Program-made: the position numbers and the translations under genes
Shown here: positions 31,424-38,021 of the stretch, piece after piece
How the letters are laid out: every line of letters starts with the position of its first letter
Numbering within the stretch: the first letter of the stretch is position 1
Assembly: GCA_964483695.1 (NCBI GenBank)
Contig: CAZACZ010000025.1
Coordinates: 1 to 38,021 of the forward strand
Length of the DNA stretch: 38,021 nt
Direction: 5' to 3'
Source: CAZACZ01 sp964483695
GTDB taxonomy: Bacteria > Deinococcota > Deinococci > Deinococcales > Trueperaceae
The notes under the pieces: generated by a model
Databases searched by the model: none
What the model was told of the DNA's origin: nothing
What the model saw: the letters and a program-made list of their open reading frames with translations, nothing else

Positions 31424-32502
31424 GTTCGTTCCTCGTTTCCGGTGGTCTCCGCGGGGCGTGCGGCCCCCGCCCCCTCTGGCGTGAAGCGGTAGCCCACCCC
31501 CCACACCGTGTGGAAGTAGATGGGGGCGCTCGGGTCGGGTTCGAACAAGCGACGCAGGCGCACCACGAAGTTGTCGACGGTCCGGCTCGACGGGAAGGCG
31601 TCGTTGCCCCACACCCGGTCGAGGATCTCGTCGCGGCTGACCACCTCGCCGGCGCGCTCGGCCAGCGCCCGGAAGATGCCCAGCTCCCTCTCCCCCAGCG
31701 GCTCGCGCCGACCATCGGCCAACTCCGCCGTCCAGGCGCGGTAGTCCACGCGGTGCCCGGCGAAGGAGAAGGCGAACTCCTCCGGCGCTGCTTCCTGCCC
31801 CCAGCCGCGTCGGCGCAGCAGCGCCTGCACCCGCAGCAGGAACTCGGGCAGGTGGAACGGCTTCGGTAGGTAGTCGTCGCCGCCCGCGCGCAGGCCGCGC
31901 ACCCGGTCCTCCGGCTCGCCGCGCGCGCTCAGGTAGAGCACGGCCGTGTCGAACCCCTCGGCGCGCATCCGGCGGCACAACTCGTACCCGTCGATGCGCG
32001 GCAGCATCACGTCGAGCACCACCAGGTCGGGCGTCTCGCCGCCCAGCCTCGCATCGCCCTCCGCGGCGCCGCCCCGCGCCAGGCTGCCCGCCTTCGCGCC
32101 ATCCGGCGCCGTCCCGCGCCATGCCGCCATCGCCGCCTCGCCGTCCCGCGCCACCCGCACGTCGTGCCCCTCGGCCTGGAGGTTGTCGACCAGCACCTGC
32201 GCCAACGACTCCTCGTCCTCGACCACCAACACGCGGGCGGGGCGGCGCGCCGCACGGGCGTCGCGCGCCGCGCCAGGGTTATCGGGCCCGCCGGCGCCGC
32301 NNNNNNNNNNNNNNNNNNNNNNNNNNNNNNNNNNNNNNNNNNNNNNNNNNNNNNNNNNNNNNNNNNNNNNNNNNNNNNNNNNNNNNNNNNNNNNNNNNNN
32401 GTGGTCACCGCGGTGGTCGCCCCCGCGGTCGCCGCCTCGTTCGCCCCCTGCACCGTGCGCGGCGGCCGACGATGCGTGCTCGGTCGTCTCGGGGTCTCGC
32501 AT
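31420..32502 (-). CDS. OmpR/PhoB-family response regulator, with assembly gap
   Basis: The receiver domain begins RVLVVEDEESLAQVLVDNLQ, has phospho-acceptor Asp in LVVLDVMLPRIDGYELC, and the Lys loop LPKPFHLPEFLLRV. The winged-helix DNA-binding domain has GERELGIFRALAERAGEVV, then SRTVDNFVVRLRRLFEPD and HTVWGVGYRFTPEG. Two oddities: an insert of about 25 residues rich in Ala/Gly between the second helix and the phospho-acceptor strand, and a Gly/Asp/Arg-rich N-terminal extension broken by the 100-N run (32301-32400). The ATG at 32502 has GGAGGGAACG upstream and lies 5 bases after the kinase stop; the true start could lie in the gap. Partner of the upstream kinase. Confidence 0.88.
   Translation of the reverse strand: MRDPETTEHASSAAAHGAGGERGGDRGGDHRGDHXXXXXXXXXXXXXXXXXXXXXXXXXXXXXXXXXXGAGGPDNPGAARDARAARRPARVLVVEDEESLAQVLVDNLQAEGHDVRVARDGEAAMAAWRGTAPDGAKAGSLARGGAAEGDARLGGETPDLVVLDVMLPRIDGYELCRRMRAEGFDTAVLYLSARGEPEDRVRGLRAGGDDYLPKPFHLPEFLLRVQALLRRRGWGQEAAPEEFAFSFAGHRVDYRAWTAELADGRREPLGERELGIFRALAERAGEVVSRDEILDRVWGNDAFPSSRTVDNFVVRLRRLFEPDPSAPIYFHTVWGVGYRFTPEGAGAARPAETTGNEERT
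32301..32400. other. Assembly gap 2 (100 N) in the response regulator
   Basis: Exactly 100 N, in a Gly/Asp/Arg-coding low-complexity stretch with local repeats of GGCGACC type. No overlap between the flanks is visible, so the real length is unknown. Confidence 0.95.
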
Positions 32503-32507
32503 CGGGT

Positions 32508-33689
32508 TCACGCCGTTCCCTCCACCCGCCGGGGCAGCACCACGGTGAACCGGGCGCCGCGCGCGGCGGTCGGGTTCGGCCCGGCCACCACCCAGCCGTT
32601 CATCGCTTCGATGGTGCTGCGCACCAGATGCAGCCCCAGTCCCACCCCGGGCGACTCCCGCCGCAACTCGTCGCCGGCGCGGTAGAAGCGCTCGAAGATG
32701 CGCTCTTCGTCTCCCGGCGCCAAGCCGATCCCTTCGTCGTCGACGTGCGTCTCGATGAGGTCGCCGCGCGCGGCCAACGACAGGCACACGGGCTTCTCCG
32801 ACCCTGGGCTGTACTTCACCGCGTTGTCGAGCAGGTTGCCGAGCACCATGCCGAAGGCGTCGGCGTCGACCGACACCGGCAGCGGCATGGCGCAGTACGT
32901 GACGTTCACGGTGGCTCCTCGCGCTTCCAACCCGGCTCGCATCCGCCCGACGACGCCCTGCACCAGGCGGTTCAGGTCGTGGGCCTCGAGCCGTGGCGGC
33001 TCGCGCGACGCTTCCAGCCGAGCGCTGGCCAGGACCTGGTCGCTGGTGCGCTCGAGCCGGTCGAGCTCGGACTCCATCCGCGCCAGGTAATCCTGCTGCT
33101 TCGCAGGCGGGAGCGTGCGCATGCGCGCCGTCTGCACCAGCAACCGCAACGTGCTGATGGGGGTCTTGAACTCGTGCGTGACGGCGGACAGGAAGTTCTG
33201 CTGACGCCGTTTGAGGTCGCGTTCGGCGCGCAACGAGGTGGCGATCAGCAGCAGCATCGACAGCACCACCAGGGCGAACGTCGGGCCTTCGAAGGCCAGC
33301 ATGCGCTTGCGCCGCCCTTGCTCGTCGACGAAGGCGCGCAGCGCTGCCGGGTCCACGACGAACCGGCCGGCGTCGTCGTCGAAGTCGAGGTGCGGGTAGC
33401 GGGCCAGGAGCTCGGTGCGAAGGGCGTCCGCCGCCCCCGCCGCCACCCCCGCCGCCCCCGCCGGCGCCGCCGCGTACCAGGCGTTGGCGGTCGCGACGTC
33501 GCGCTCCCAGGCCGCGTCGATGTCGCGCGTGCGCTCGTCGATCGAGCGGAACTCGAAGATCACCCACCACGCCGCCTGAGCCAGGACGAACACCACGATG
33601 ATCGCGAACGCCACCCGAGTGGCGGTCTGCGACCTGGCCCAGCCGCGCTCGGCTCCGTGTCCGGCGCGGTCGTGGTGGGGGCGGTTCAC
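32508..33689 (-). CDS. Membrane sensor histidine kinase
   Basis: A 393-residue sensor. TM1 spans about residues 24-46, an extracytoplasmic segment about 47-134 (Ala-rich, with an acidic LDFDDD), and TM2 about 135-153. No HAMP domain is obvious. The dimerisation/phosphoacceptor box is NFLSAVTHEFKTPISTLRLL (His172). The ATPase domain has the N box NLLDNAVKYS, G1 DEGIGLAPGDEERIFERFYR and G2 GVGLGLHLV. GTG start with a GGGGGGCGC upstream. It lies 34 bases after hemB and just before its response regulator, inside the heme operon. A heme- or porphyrin-related signal is plausible, but nothing in the sensor segment shows it. Confidence 0.94.
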   Translation of the reverse strand: MNRPHHDRAGHGAERGWARSQTATRVAFAIIVVFVLAQAAWWVIFEFRSIDERTRDIDAAWERDVATANAWYAAAPAGAAGVAAGAADALRTELLARYPHLDFDDDAGRFVVDPAALRAFVDEQGRRKRMLAFEGPTFALVVLSMLLLIATSLRAERDLKRRQQNFLSAVTHEFKTPISTLRLLVQTARMRTLPPAKQQDYLARMESELDRLERTSDQVLASARLEASREPPRLEAHDLNRLVQGVVGRMRAGLEARGATVNVTYCAMPLPVSVDADAFGMVLGNLLDNAVKYSPGSEKPVCLSLAARGDLIETHVDDEGIGLAPGDEERIFERFYRAGDELRRESPGVGLGLHLVRSTIEAMNGWVVAGPNPTAARGARFTVVLPRRVEGTA

Positions 33690-33723
33690 GAAGCGCCCCC
33701 CATCCGACGTGGCGGTACCGGCG

Positions 33724-34788
33724 TCACGCCAGCCAACCTCGCTCCAACGCCTCGATGGCGTGATACGTCACGATCAGGTCGGCGCCGGCGCGGCGGATGC
33801 TGGTGAGCGCCTCGCGCACCGCCGCGGCCTCGTCGAGGGCCCCGGCAGCCGCGGCGGCGCGGATCATGGCGTACTCGCCGGACACGAAGTACGCCACCAA
33901 CGGAAGCGCCGTCTCCGGGCGCAGGCGCGCCAGCACGTCGAGGTACGGCAGCGCCGGCTTGACCATCAGCATGTCCGCACCTTCGGCCTCGTCGAGGGCG
34001 GCTTCGCGCAGCGCCTCGCGCGCGTTGCGCGGGTCCATCTGGTAGGTGGCGCGGTCGCGTGGCGGCGCCGCGCCGTCGGTATCGCCGCCCGCGGCCGCCG
34101 GCGAAGACCCTGCCGCCTCACGGAACGGCCCGTAGAACGCCGAGGCGTACTTCACTGCGTACGACAGGATGCCGACGTCCTCGAAGCCGGCGTGATCCAG
34201 CGCGCTGCGCAGCGCCGCCACCCGACCGTCCATCATGTCGCTGGGCGAGACGATGTCGGCGCCGGCCTCGGCGTGCGTCAGCGCCATCGCGGCGAGGTGC
34301 CGCAGGCTGGCGTCGTTGTCGATCGTCACGCCGCGCGGGGTCGAGCGGAGCACGCCGCAATGACCGTGGTCGGTATAGCCGCACAGGCAGACGTCGGTGA
34401 CGATGCTGAGGTCGTTGCCGAAGGCGCGCTTGGCGGCGCGCACGGCGGCCGCCACCGGCCCGTTCGGGTCGTGGGCGGCGAGGCCGCGCGGGTCCTTCAC
34501 GGCGTTCGGCACCACCCCGAAGAGCACCGCCGAGCGGATGCCGAGCTCGAGCGCGCGCTCGAGCCGCGGCAGCAACGTGTCGGCGCTGAGGCGCGTCACG
34601 CCGGGCAGGGCGGCGATCGGTTGCTGCTGGCCGCGGCCCGGCACCACGAAGAACGGCGCCATCAACTGCTGCGGCAGCACGAACGTCTCCGCCACCAAGT
34701 CGCGCACCGCCGAGGTGACGCGCAGCCTGCGTGGCCGTGCGACGGGGGCGGGACCGATCACCGGTTCGCGTTCGTGAACGTCAGCCAT
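33724..34788 (-). CDS. hemB: Delta-aminolevulinic acid dehydratase (porphobilinogen synthase)
   Basis: Condenses two ALA molecules to porphobilinogen. The 354-residue protein carries the zinc-type cysteine site CLCGYTDHGHCG, the Schiff-base lysines in SYAVKYASAFYGPFREAAGS and MLMVKPALPYLD, and SPSDMMDGRVAALR. An insert of about 15 residues (Ala/Gly/Asp-rich) follows the first lysine region where most HemB go straight to DRxTYQMD. Normal length about 325-335. The ATG overlaps hemD by 8 bases (ATGGCTGA), with GAGGAGG upstream. Confidence 0.97.
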   Translation of the reverse strand: MADVHEREPVIGPAPVARPRRLRVTSAVRDLVAETFVLPQQLMAPFFVVPGRGQQQPIAALPGVTRLSADTLLPRLERALELGIRSAVLFGVVPNAVKDPRGLAAHDPNGPVAAAVRAAKRAFGNDLSIVTDVCLCGYTDHGHCGVLRSTPRGVTIDNDASLRHLAAMALTHAEAGADIVSPSDMMDGRVAALRSALDHAGFEDVGILSYAVKYASAFYGPFREAAGSSPAAAGGDTDGAAPPRDRATYQMDPRNAREALREAALDEAEGADMLMVKPALPYLDVLARLRPETALPLVAYFVSGEYAMIRAAAAAGALDEAAAVREALTSIRRAGADLIVTYHAIEALERGWLA

Positions 34789-35765
34789 GGACGATCCCTT
34801 CCTCCTCCACCCGCGCGGCCACCCGCGTGGCCGCCGCCGGGCCTTCGGCGGCGGCGCGCAGCACCGCCGCCAGCACGCCCTCGACGTCCGGGTGCGCAGC
34901 AACCCAGCACGGCCAGCCGCGAGCACGCACGGCGTCGGCGGTGGTGGGGCCGATGGCCACCAGGCGTGCTGCGAACCGGCCTCGGCGCCGCAGAGCGTCG
35001 TCATCGGTCCTGGGAGCGCGATCATCGGCCCGGGCACTACGGACCGTGGCCCGCGGAGCCCCGTCATCGGCCGGCGGCGCTACCTCCCGCCGCCCGACAG
35101 CATCCCCCGCTTCCGCCCGTTCGTCGAACAGCGAGGTTACCGCCGAGGGGCTGGCGAGCACCACGATGCCGGCGTCGTCGTCCGCGGCGTCGCTCCACGG
35201 GAGGGGCACGGTGTCGTACAGCACCACGGGGAGCGTGGCGAAGCCGGCGCGCGCCAACGCGCCGGCCAGTTCGGGTCGTGCGCGGCTCCCTTGCGGCAAT
35301 CCCACCGGGCCAGCCGCCGCCGGGTGCCGCGCGAACGCGTGCGCCAGACCGGCGGCGTTCGCGGGTCGGGCCTCCAACGCCACCACCGCCCCCGCAGCGC
35401 GCAGGGCGTGCGCGGTGCCCGGGCCGACGGCGCCGATACGCGGCGCGGCGNNNNNNNNNNNNNNNNNNNNNNNNNNNNNNNNNNNNNNNNNNNNNNNNNN
35501 NNNNNNNNNNNNNNNNNNNNNNNNNNNNNNNNNNNNNNNNNNNNNNNNNNCCGATCCCCAACCCTACCCACGCGTCCACCGCCGAACGGCTCGGGAACAA
35601 CAGCCAGGGCAACGCGAGGACCTCCACGGCGCGCGCCCGTGTGGCGTCGTCCGCACGGGGCCGCACCGCGATCAGCGGCCGGTGGCGCACCGCGAGGCCG
35701 CGCGCCTGCAGGGCCTCGGCGAGCCCCTCGAGGCGCCCCTCGGCGTGCGTCAGTACCACCTTCAC
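34781..35765 (-). CDS. hemD: Uroporphyrinogen-III synthase, with assembly gap
   Basis: Cyclises hydroxymethylbilane with inversion of ring D. The N-terminal part (71 residues) begins MKVVLTHAEGRLEGLAEALQ and ends LLFPSRSAVDAWVGLGI. The 100-N run follows, then APRIGAVGPGTAHALRAAGA, FATLPVVLYDTVPLPW, IVVLASPSAVTSLFD and LVAIGPTTADAVRARGW, the expected two-lobed HemD fold. Only about 15-25 residues normally separate the two parts that flank the run, so the true gap is short. A charged low-complexity insert (about 45 residues) lies between the ASPSAV and AIGPTTA blocks. GTG start overlaps hemC (GTGA). Confidence 0.9.
35451..35550. other. Assembly gap 3 (100 N) in hemD
   Basis: Exactly 100 N. Protein spacing in HemD suggests only a few tens of bases are missing. 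No shared sequence at the flanks. Confidence 0.95.
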
Positions 35766-36808
35766 GTGGGGCCACCTGGCGGCAGCGCCGACTCGCCCGG
35801 GCCGGACGCGCGTGCTGGCGCCGGACGCCCGAGCGCCTCGAACGCCAGCACCGCTGCTTCTTCCGCGGTGCGCCCATCAACGGCGACCGTGCGGCCCTCG
35901 TAGTAGGCGTTCAGCGTCAGGCTGCCGGCGGTGACGGCCGCGTACGCCCCCAACGCCAGCTGACAGCCGCCGTGCAGCATCGCCATCAGGCCGCGCTCGG
36001 CGGCGACGGCGGGGTAGCCGGCGACGTCGTGCAGGCGGGTCAGCAGGGCGCTCAGGTCGGCGTCGGCGGCGGCTCGGCGCGCCTCCAGTGCCAACGCGCC
36101 CTGGGCGGGCGCCGGCACGAACACGCGCGGGTCCAGCGGGTGCACCACCAGGTCCGACAGGTCGAGCCCCAGGCGCTGGATGCCGGCCGCTGCCAGCACC
36201 ACCGCGTCGACGGCGCCCTCGCGCAGGCGTTCCACGCGCGTCGGGACGTTGCCGCGCAGCTCGTGGAGGAGCAGGTCGGGGCGTCGGTGCGCGATCTGGT
36301 GCCTACGGCGCGCGGCGCTGGTGCCGACCCGCGCGCCGGTGCGCAGCGGGAACCAACTGCCTTCTGCGGCGTCGTGGGCGTCGGGTCGGATCACCAGGAG
36401 GTCGCGCGGGTCGGCGCGGCGCGGCACCGCGGCGACCTCCAGGCCGTCGACGGCGGCGCTGGGGAGGTCTTTGTACGAGTGCACGGCGAGGTCCGCGCGA
36501 CCGGCCAACAGGGCGTCCTGTACCGCCTTGGTGAAGAACCCCATGCCGCGGATGGCGACGAACGGCGCGAGGTTGCGGTCCCCTTCCGTCTCGACCCGCA
36601 CCAACTCGGTGCTGGCGCCCAACGCCTCCAGGCTCGCCGCGACGCCCATCGCCTGCGTCAGCGCCAGCGCGCTCGCGCGGGTGGCGATGCGGACGTGCAT
36701 CCCCTCGCCGGGGCGGTCCTCGGGCGCGTCGTGACGCAGGAACGACGGCGGTCGGCCGGCGTCGGCGTCGTGCGCGGTCGGGGCCGCGCGGGTACGGTCG
36801 ATGCTCAC
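35762..36808 (-). CDS. hemC: Porphobilinogen deaminase (hydroxymethylbilane synthase)
   Basis: Polymerises four porphobilinogens on a dipyrromethane cofactor. The 348-residue protein shows IATRASALALTQA, then ETEGDRN, GFFTKAVQDALLAGRADLAVHS, the Arg-rich substrate loop ARVGTSAARRRHQI, LRGNVPTR, and the cofactor cysteine in GLMAMLHGGCQLALGAYA. The GTG at 36808 is preceded by AGGAGGAAGC and adds an N-terminal tail of about 36 residues to the family core; an ATG at MHVRIATRAS is the alternative. Overlaps hemA (GTGA). Confidence 0.96.
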   Translation of the reverse strand: MSIDRTRAAPTAHDADAGRPPSFLRHDAPEDRPGEGMHVRIATRASALALTQAMGVAASLEALGASTELVRVETEGDRNLAPFVAIRGMGFFTKAVQDALLAGRADLAVHSYKDLPSAAVDGLEVAAVPRRADPRDLLVIRPDAHDAAEGSWFPLRTGARVGTSAARRRHQIAHRRPDLLLHELRGNVPTRVERLREGAVDAVVLAAAGIQRLGLDLSDLVVHPLDPRVFVPAPAQGALALEARRAAADADLSALLTRLHDVAGYPAVAAERGLMAMLHGGCQLALGAYAAVTAGSLTLNAYYEGRTVAVDGRTAEEAAVLAFEALGRPAPARASGPGESALPPGGPT

Positions 36809-37998
36809 GCTTCCTCCTGGATGCCGACCGCACGCAAGAAGGTGGCGGCGGCCTCGAAGCCATGTTCGCGCGCCACCGCGCGCAGGCCTGTCATCGGCAC
36901 GTGGGCGAAGCGCTGGGCGAGGCGTTCGGCGGCCTCCGGCGGCAGCGCCTCGCCGATGGTGCGCAGGTACTGCGCTCGCAGGGCGCGGACGCCCTGCGCC
37001 AGGCGGCGCTCGGTCCAGGCGCCCACCGCTGCGTCGAGTTCGCTGCGCACGATCGCCTCCGCCGCCAGCAGGTTCTCGCCCAACGCCTCGCGCCGCGCCG
37101 CACCGGCCGCCTGCAGGCTGTCGACGTCGAGCACGCGCGCGGCGCCGGCGGCACTGGCGACAGGGTCGACGTTGCGGGGGAGGCCGAGGTCGACGATCAG
37201 GCGAAGCTTCGGCATGCGCGCCAGCACCGCGGCGTCCACCAGGTGCCGCACCGGCGTGGCGCAGACCAGCACGGTGGCCTCGGACGGGTCGAACTCGCCT
37301 CGCAGCACGGCGTCGAGCGGCGCCGCGTCGATCGACGCGGCCCTGGCCGGCTTGCCCAGCGAGCGCGCCACCTCCTCGGCGCGCGCCACGCTGCGGTTCG
37401 CCACCACCACCCGCACGCCGTGCAATTCGGCCAGCCCCCGGGCGGCGAGCGCGCCCATCTCCCCCGCGCCCAGCACCACGGCCGTGCTGCCGGGGGTGAG
37501 GAGCGCCTCCAAGTCGGGGCGCACCAGACTGAACAGCGAGGTGCGCACCGGCGCCAGCGCCACCTCACGCCGCACCCGTTTGGCGACGCGCAGCGCGGTC
37601 TCGAACGCGAACGAGGTCAGCGGGCCGGTGTGGCCGGACTCGCGCGCCACGCCGTACGCCTCGCGCACCTGGCGCATGATCTGGTCTTCCCCGGGGTTGA
37701 GCGAGTCGAGCGACGCCGCCACCCGCGCGAGTTGCTCGAGGGCGCCGTCCTCCACGAAGGCGTACGGCTGCGGCTGTCCGACGGGGGCGATGCGCTGGCG
37801 CAGCTCGTCGATCGAGCTCCCGCCGGGCACCACCGCCACCACGTCCCAGCGGTTGCAGGTGGCGATGGTGACGTACTCGCGCAGGCCCAACGACGCCAGG
37901 CGCGCCTCGCCGTCGCCGACGTAGCGCTCCTGGTACGCCTCCAGCGCCGCCGCTCCGCCCCGCCGATGCGACACGCCGATGAGGGCCAGTCCGTTCAC
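36805..37998 (-). CDS. hemA: Glutamyl-tRNA reductase
   Basis: Reduces Glu-tRNA to glutamate-1-semialdehyde, the first committed step of C5-pathway heme synthesis. The 397-residue protein starts LALIGVSHRRGG, has catalytic Cys48 in TIATCNRWD, EDQIMRQVREAY, the NADPH motif VVLGAGEMGALAARGL followed by VVVANRSVARAEEVA, and the C-terminal dimerisation helices. GTG start at 37998 without a Shine-Dalgarno, 6 bases after a TAGCAT -10, so probably leaderless. First gene of the heme operon within the window. hemL is not seen here. Confidence 0.97.
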   Translation of the reverse strand: MNGLALIGVSHRRGGAAALEAYQERYVGDGEARLASLGLREYVTIATCNRWDVVAVVPGGSSIDELRQRIAPVGQPQPYAFVEDGALEQLARVAASLDSLNPGEDQIMRQVREAYGVARESGHTGPLTSFAFETALRVAKRVRREVALAPVRTSLFSLVRPDLEALLTPGSTAVVLGAGEMGALAARGLAELHGVRVVVANRSVARAEEVARSLGKPARAASIDAAPLDAVLRGEFDPSEATVLVCATPVRHLVDAAVLARMPKLRLIVDLGLPRNVDPVASAAGAARVLDVDSLQAAGAARREALGENLLAAEAIVRSELDAAVGAWTERRLAQGVRALRAQYLRTIGEALPPEAAERLAQRFAHVPMTGLRAVAREHGFEAAATFLRAVGIQEEA

Positions 37999-38004
37999 CC
38001 GGAC

Positions 38005-38010
38005 ATGCTA
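38005..38010 (-). promoter_or_regulatory. Leaderless promoter of the heme operon
   Basis: TAGCAT on the minus strand, 6 bases from the hemA GTG, so the transcript should start at the start codon. The -35 region lies outside or at the very edge of the window. Confidence 0.5.
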
Positions 38011-38021
38011 CGGAGCGCCCC

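Overview
The window is GC-rich bacterial chromosome around the replication origin, most likely from the phylum Deinococcota. The single-stranded DNA-binding protein carries two OB folds in one chain, as in Deinococcus and Thermus. The order mnmG-rsmG-parA-parB | dnaA-oriC-dnaN-eno-pyk fits this phylum, and several genes appear to have leaderless -10 promoters. Codon use and tight gene packing are uniform. A Trueperaceae-like lineage is my guess, not something the sequence proves. Three runs of exactly 100 N mark scaffold joins, so this is probably a draft or metagenome assembly.

Left of the origin, all on the minus strand: dnaJ; a five-gene module (small helical protein, DUF4097 protein, SHOCT-like protein, unknown 161-aa protein, DUF2089 regulator) behind a near-consensus promoter; a GNAT acetyltransferase; a Fur-family regulator; malate dehydrogenase; then parB, parA, rsmG and mnmG. 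Two perfect parS sites lie here. dnaA reads rightward, followed by oriC with about eleven DnaA boxes, then dnaN, enolase and pyruvate kinase, ending in a strong hairpin.

Right of pyk every gene is on the minus strand, head-on to a fork leaving oriC. First comes the rpsF-ssb-rpsR-rplI operon. Reading from the right-hand end there is a nearly complete heme pathway: hemA, hemC, hemD, hemB, a histidine kinase, a response regulator, hemE, hemF, hemH, and finally hemY. Most junctions overlap by 4 bases. A third parS lies at the hemF/hemH junction.

The most unusual part is a six-gene cassette (21650-28056) between hemH and hemY. It encodes a secreted stand-alone C39 peptidase, an Lnt-like acyltransferase, a 208-residue protein with a Sec signal followed by a textbook double-glycine leader, an exported protein, a TolC-like outer-membrane protein and a membrane-anchored protein. 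No ABC transporter is present. My reading is a two-step maturation system: Sec export, then double-glycine cleavage outside the cytoplasm, possibly with onward export or surface display. Two 9-bp direct repeats with an 11-bp period lie in front of the cassette. They suggest control by an OmpR-type regulator, and one is encoded in the adjacent heme operon.
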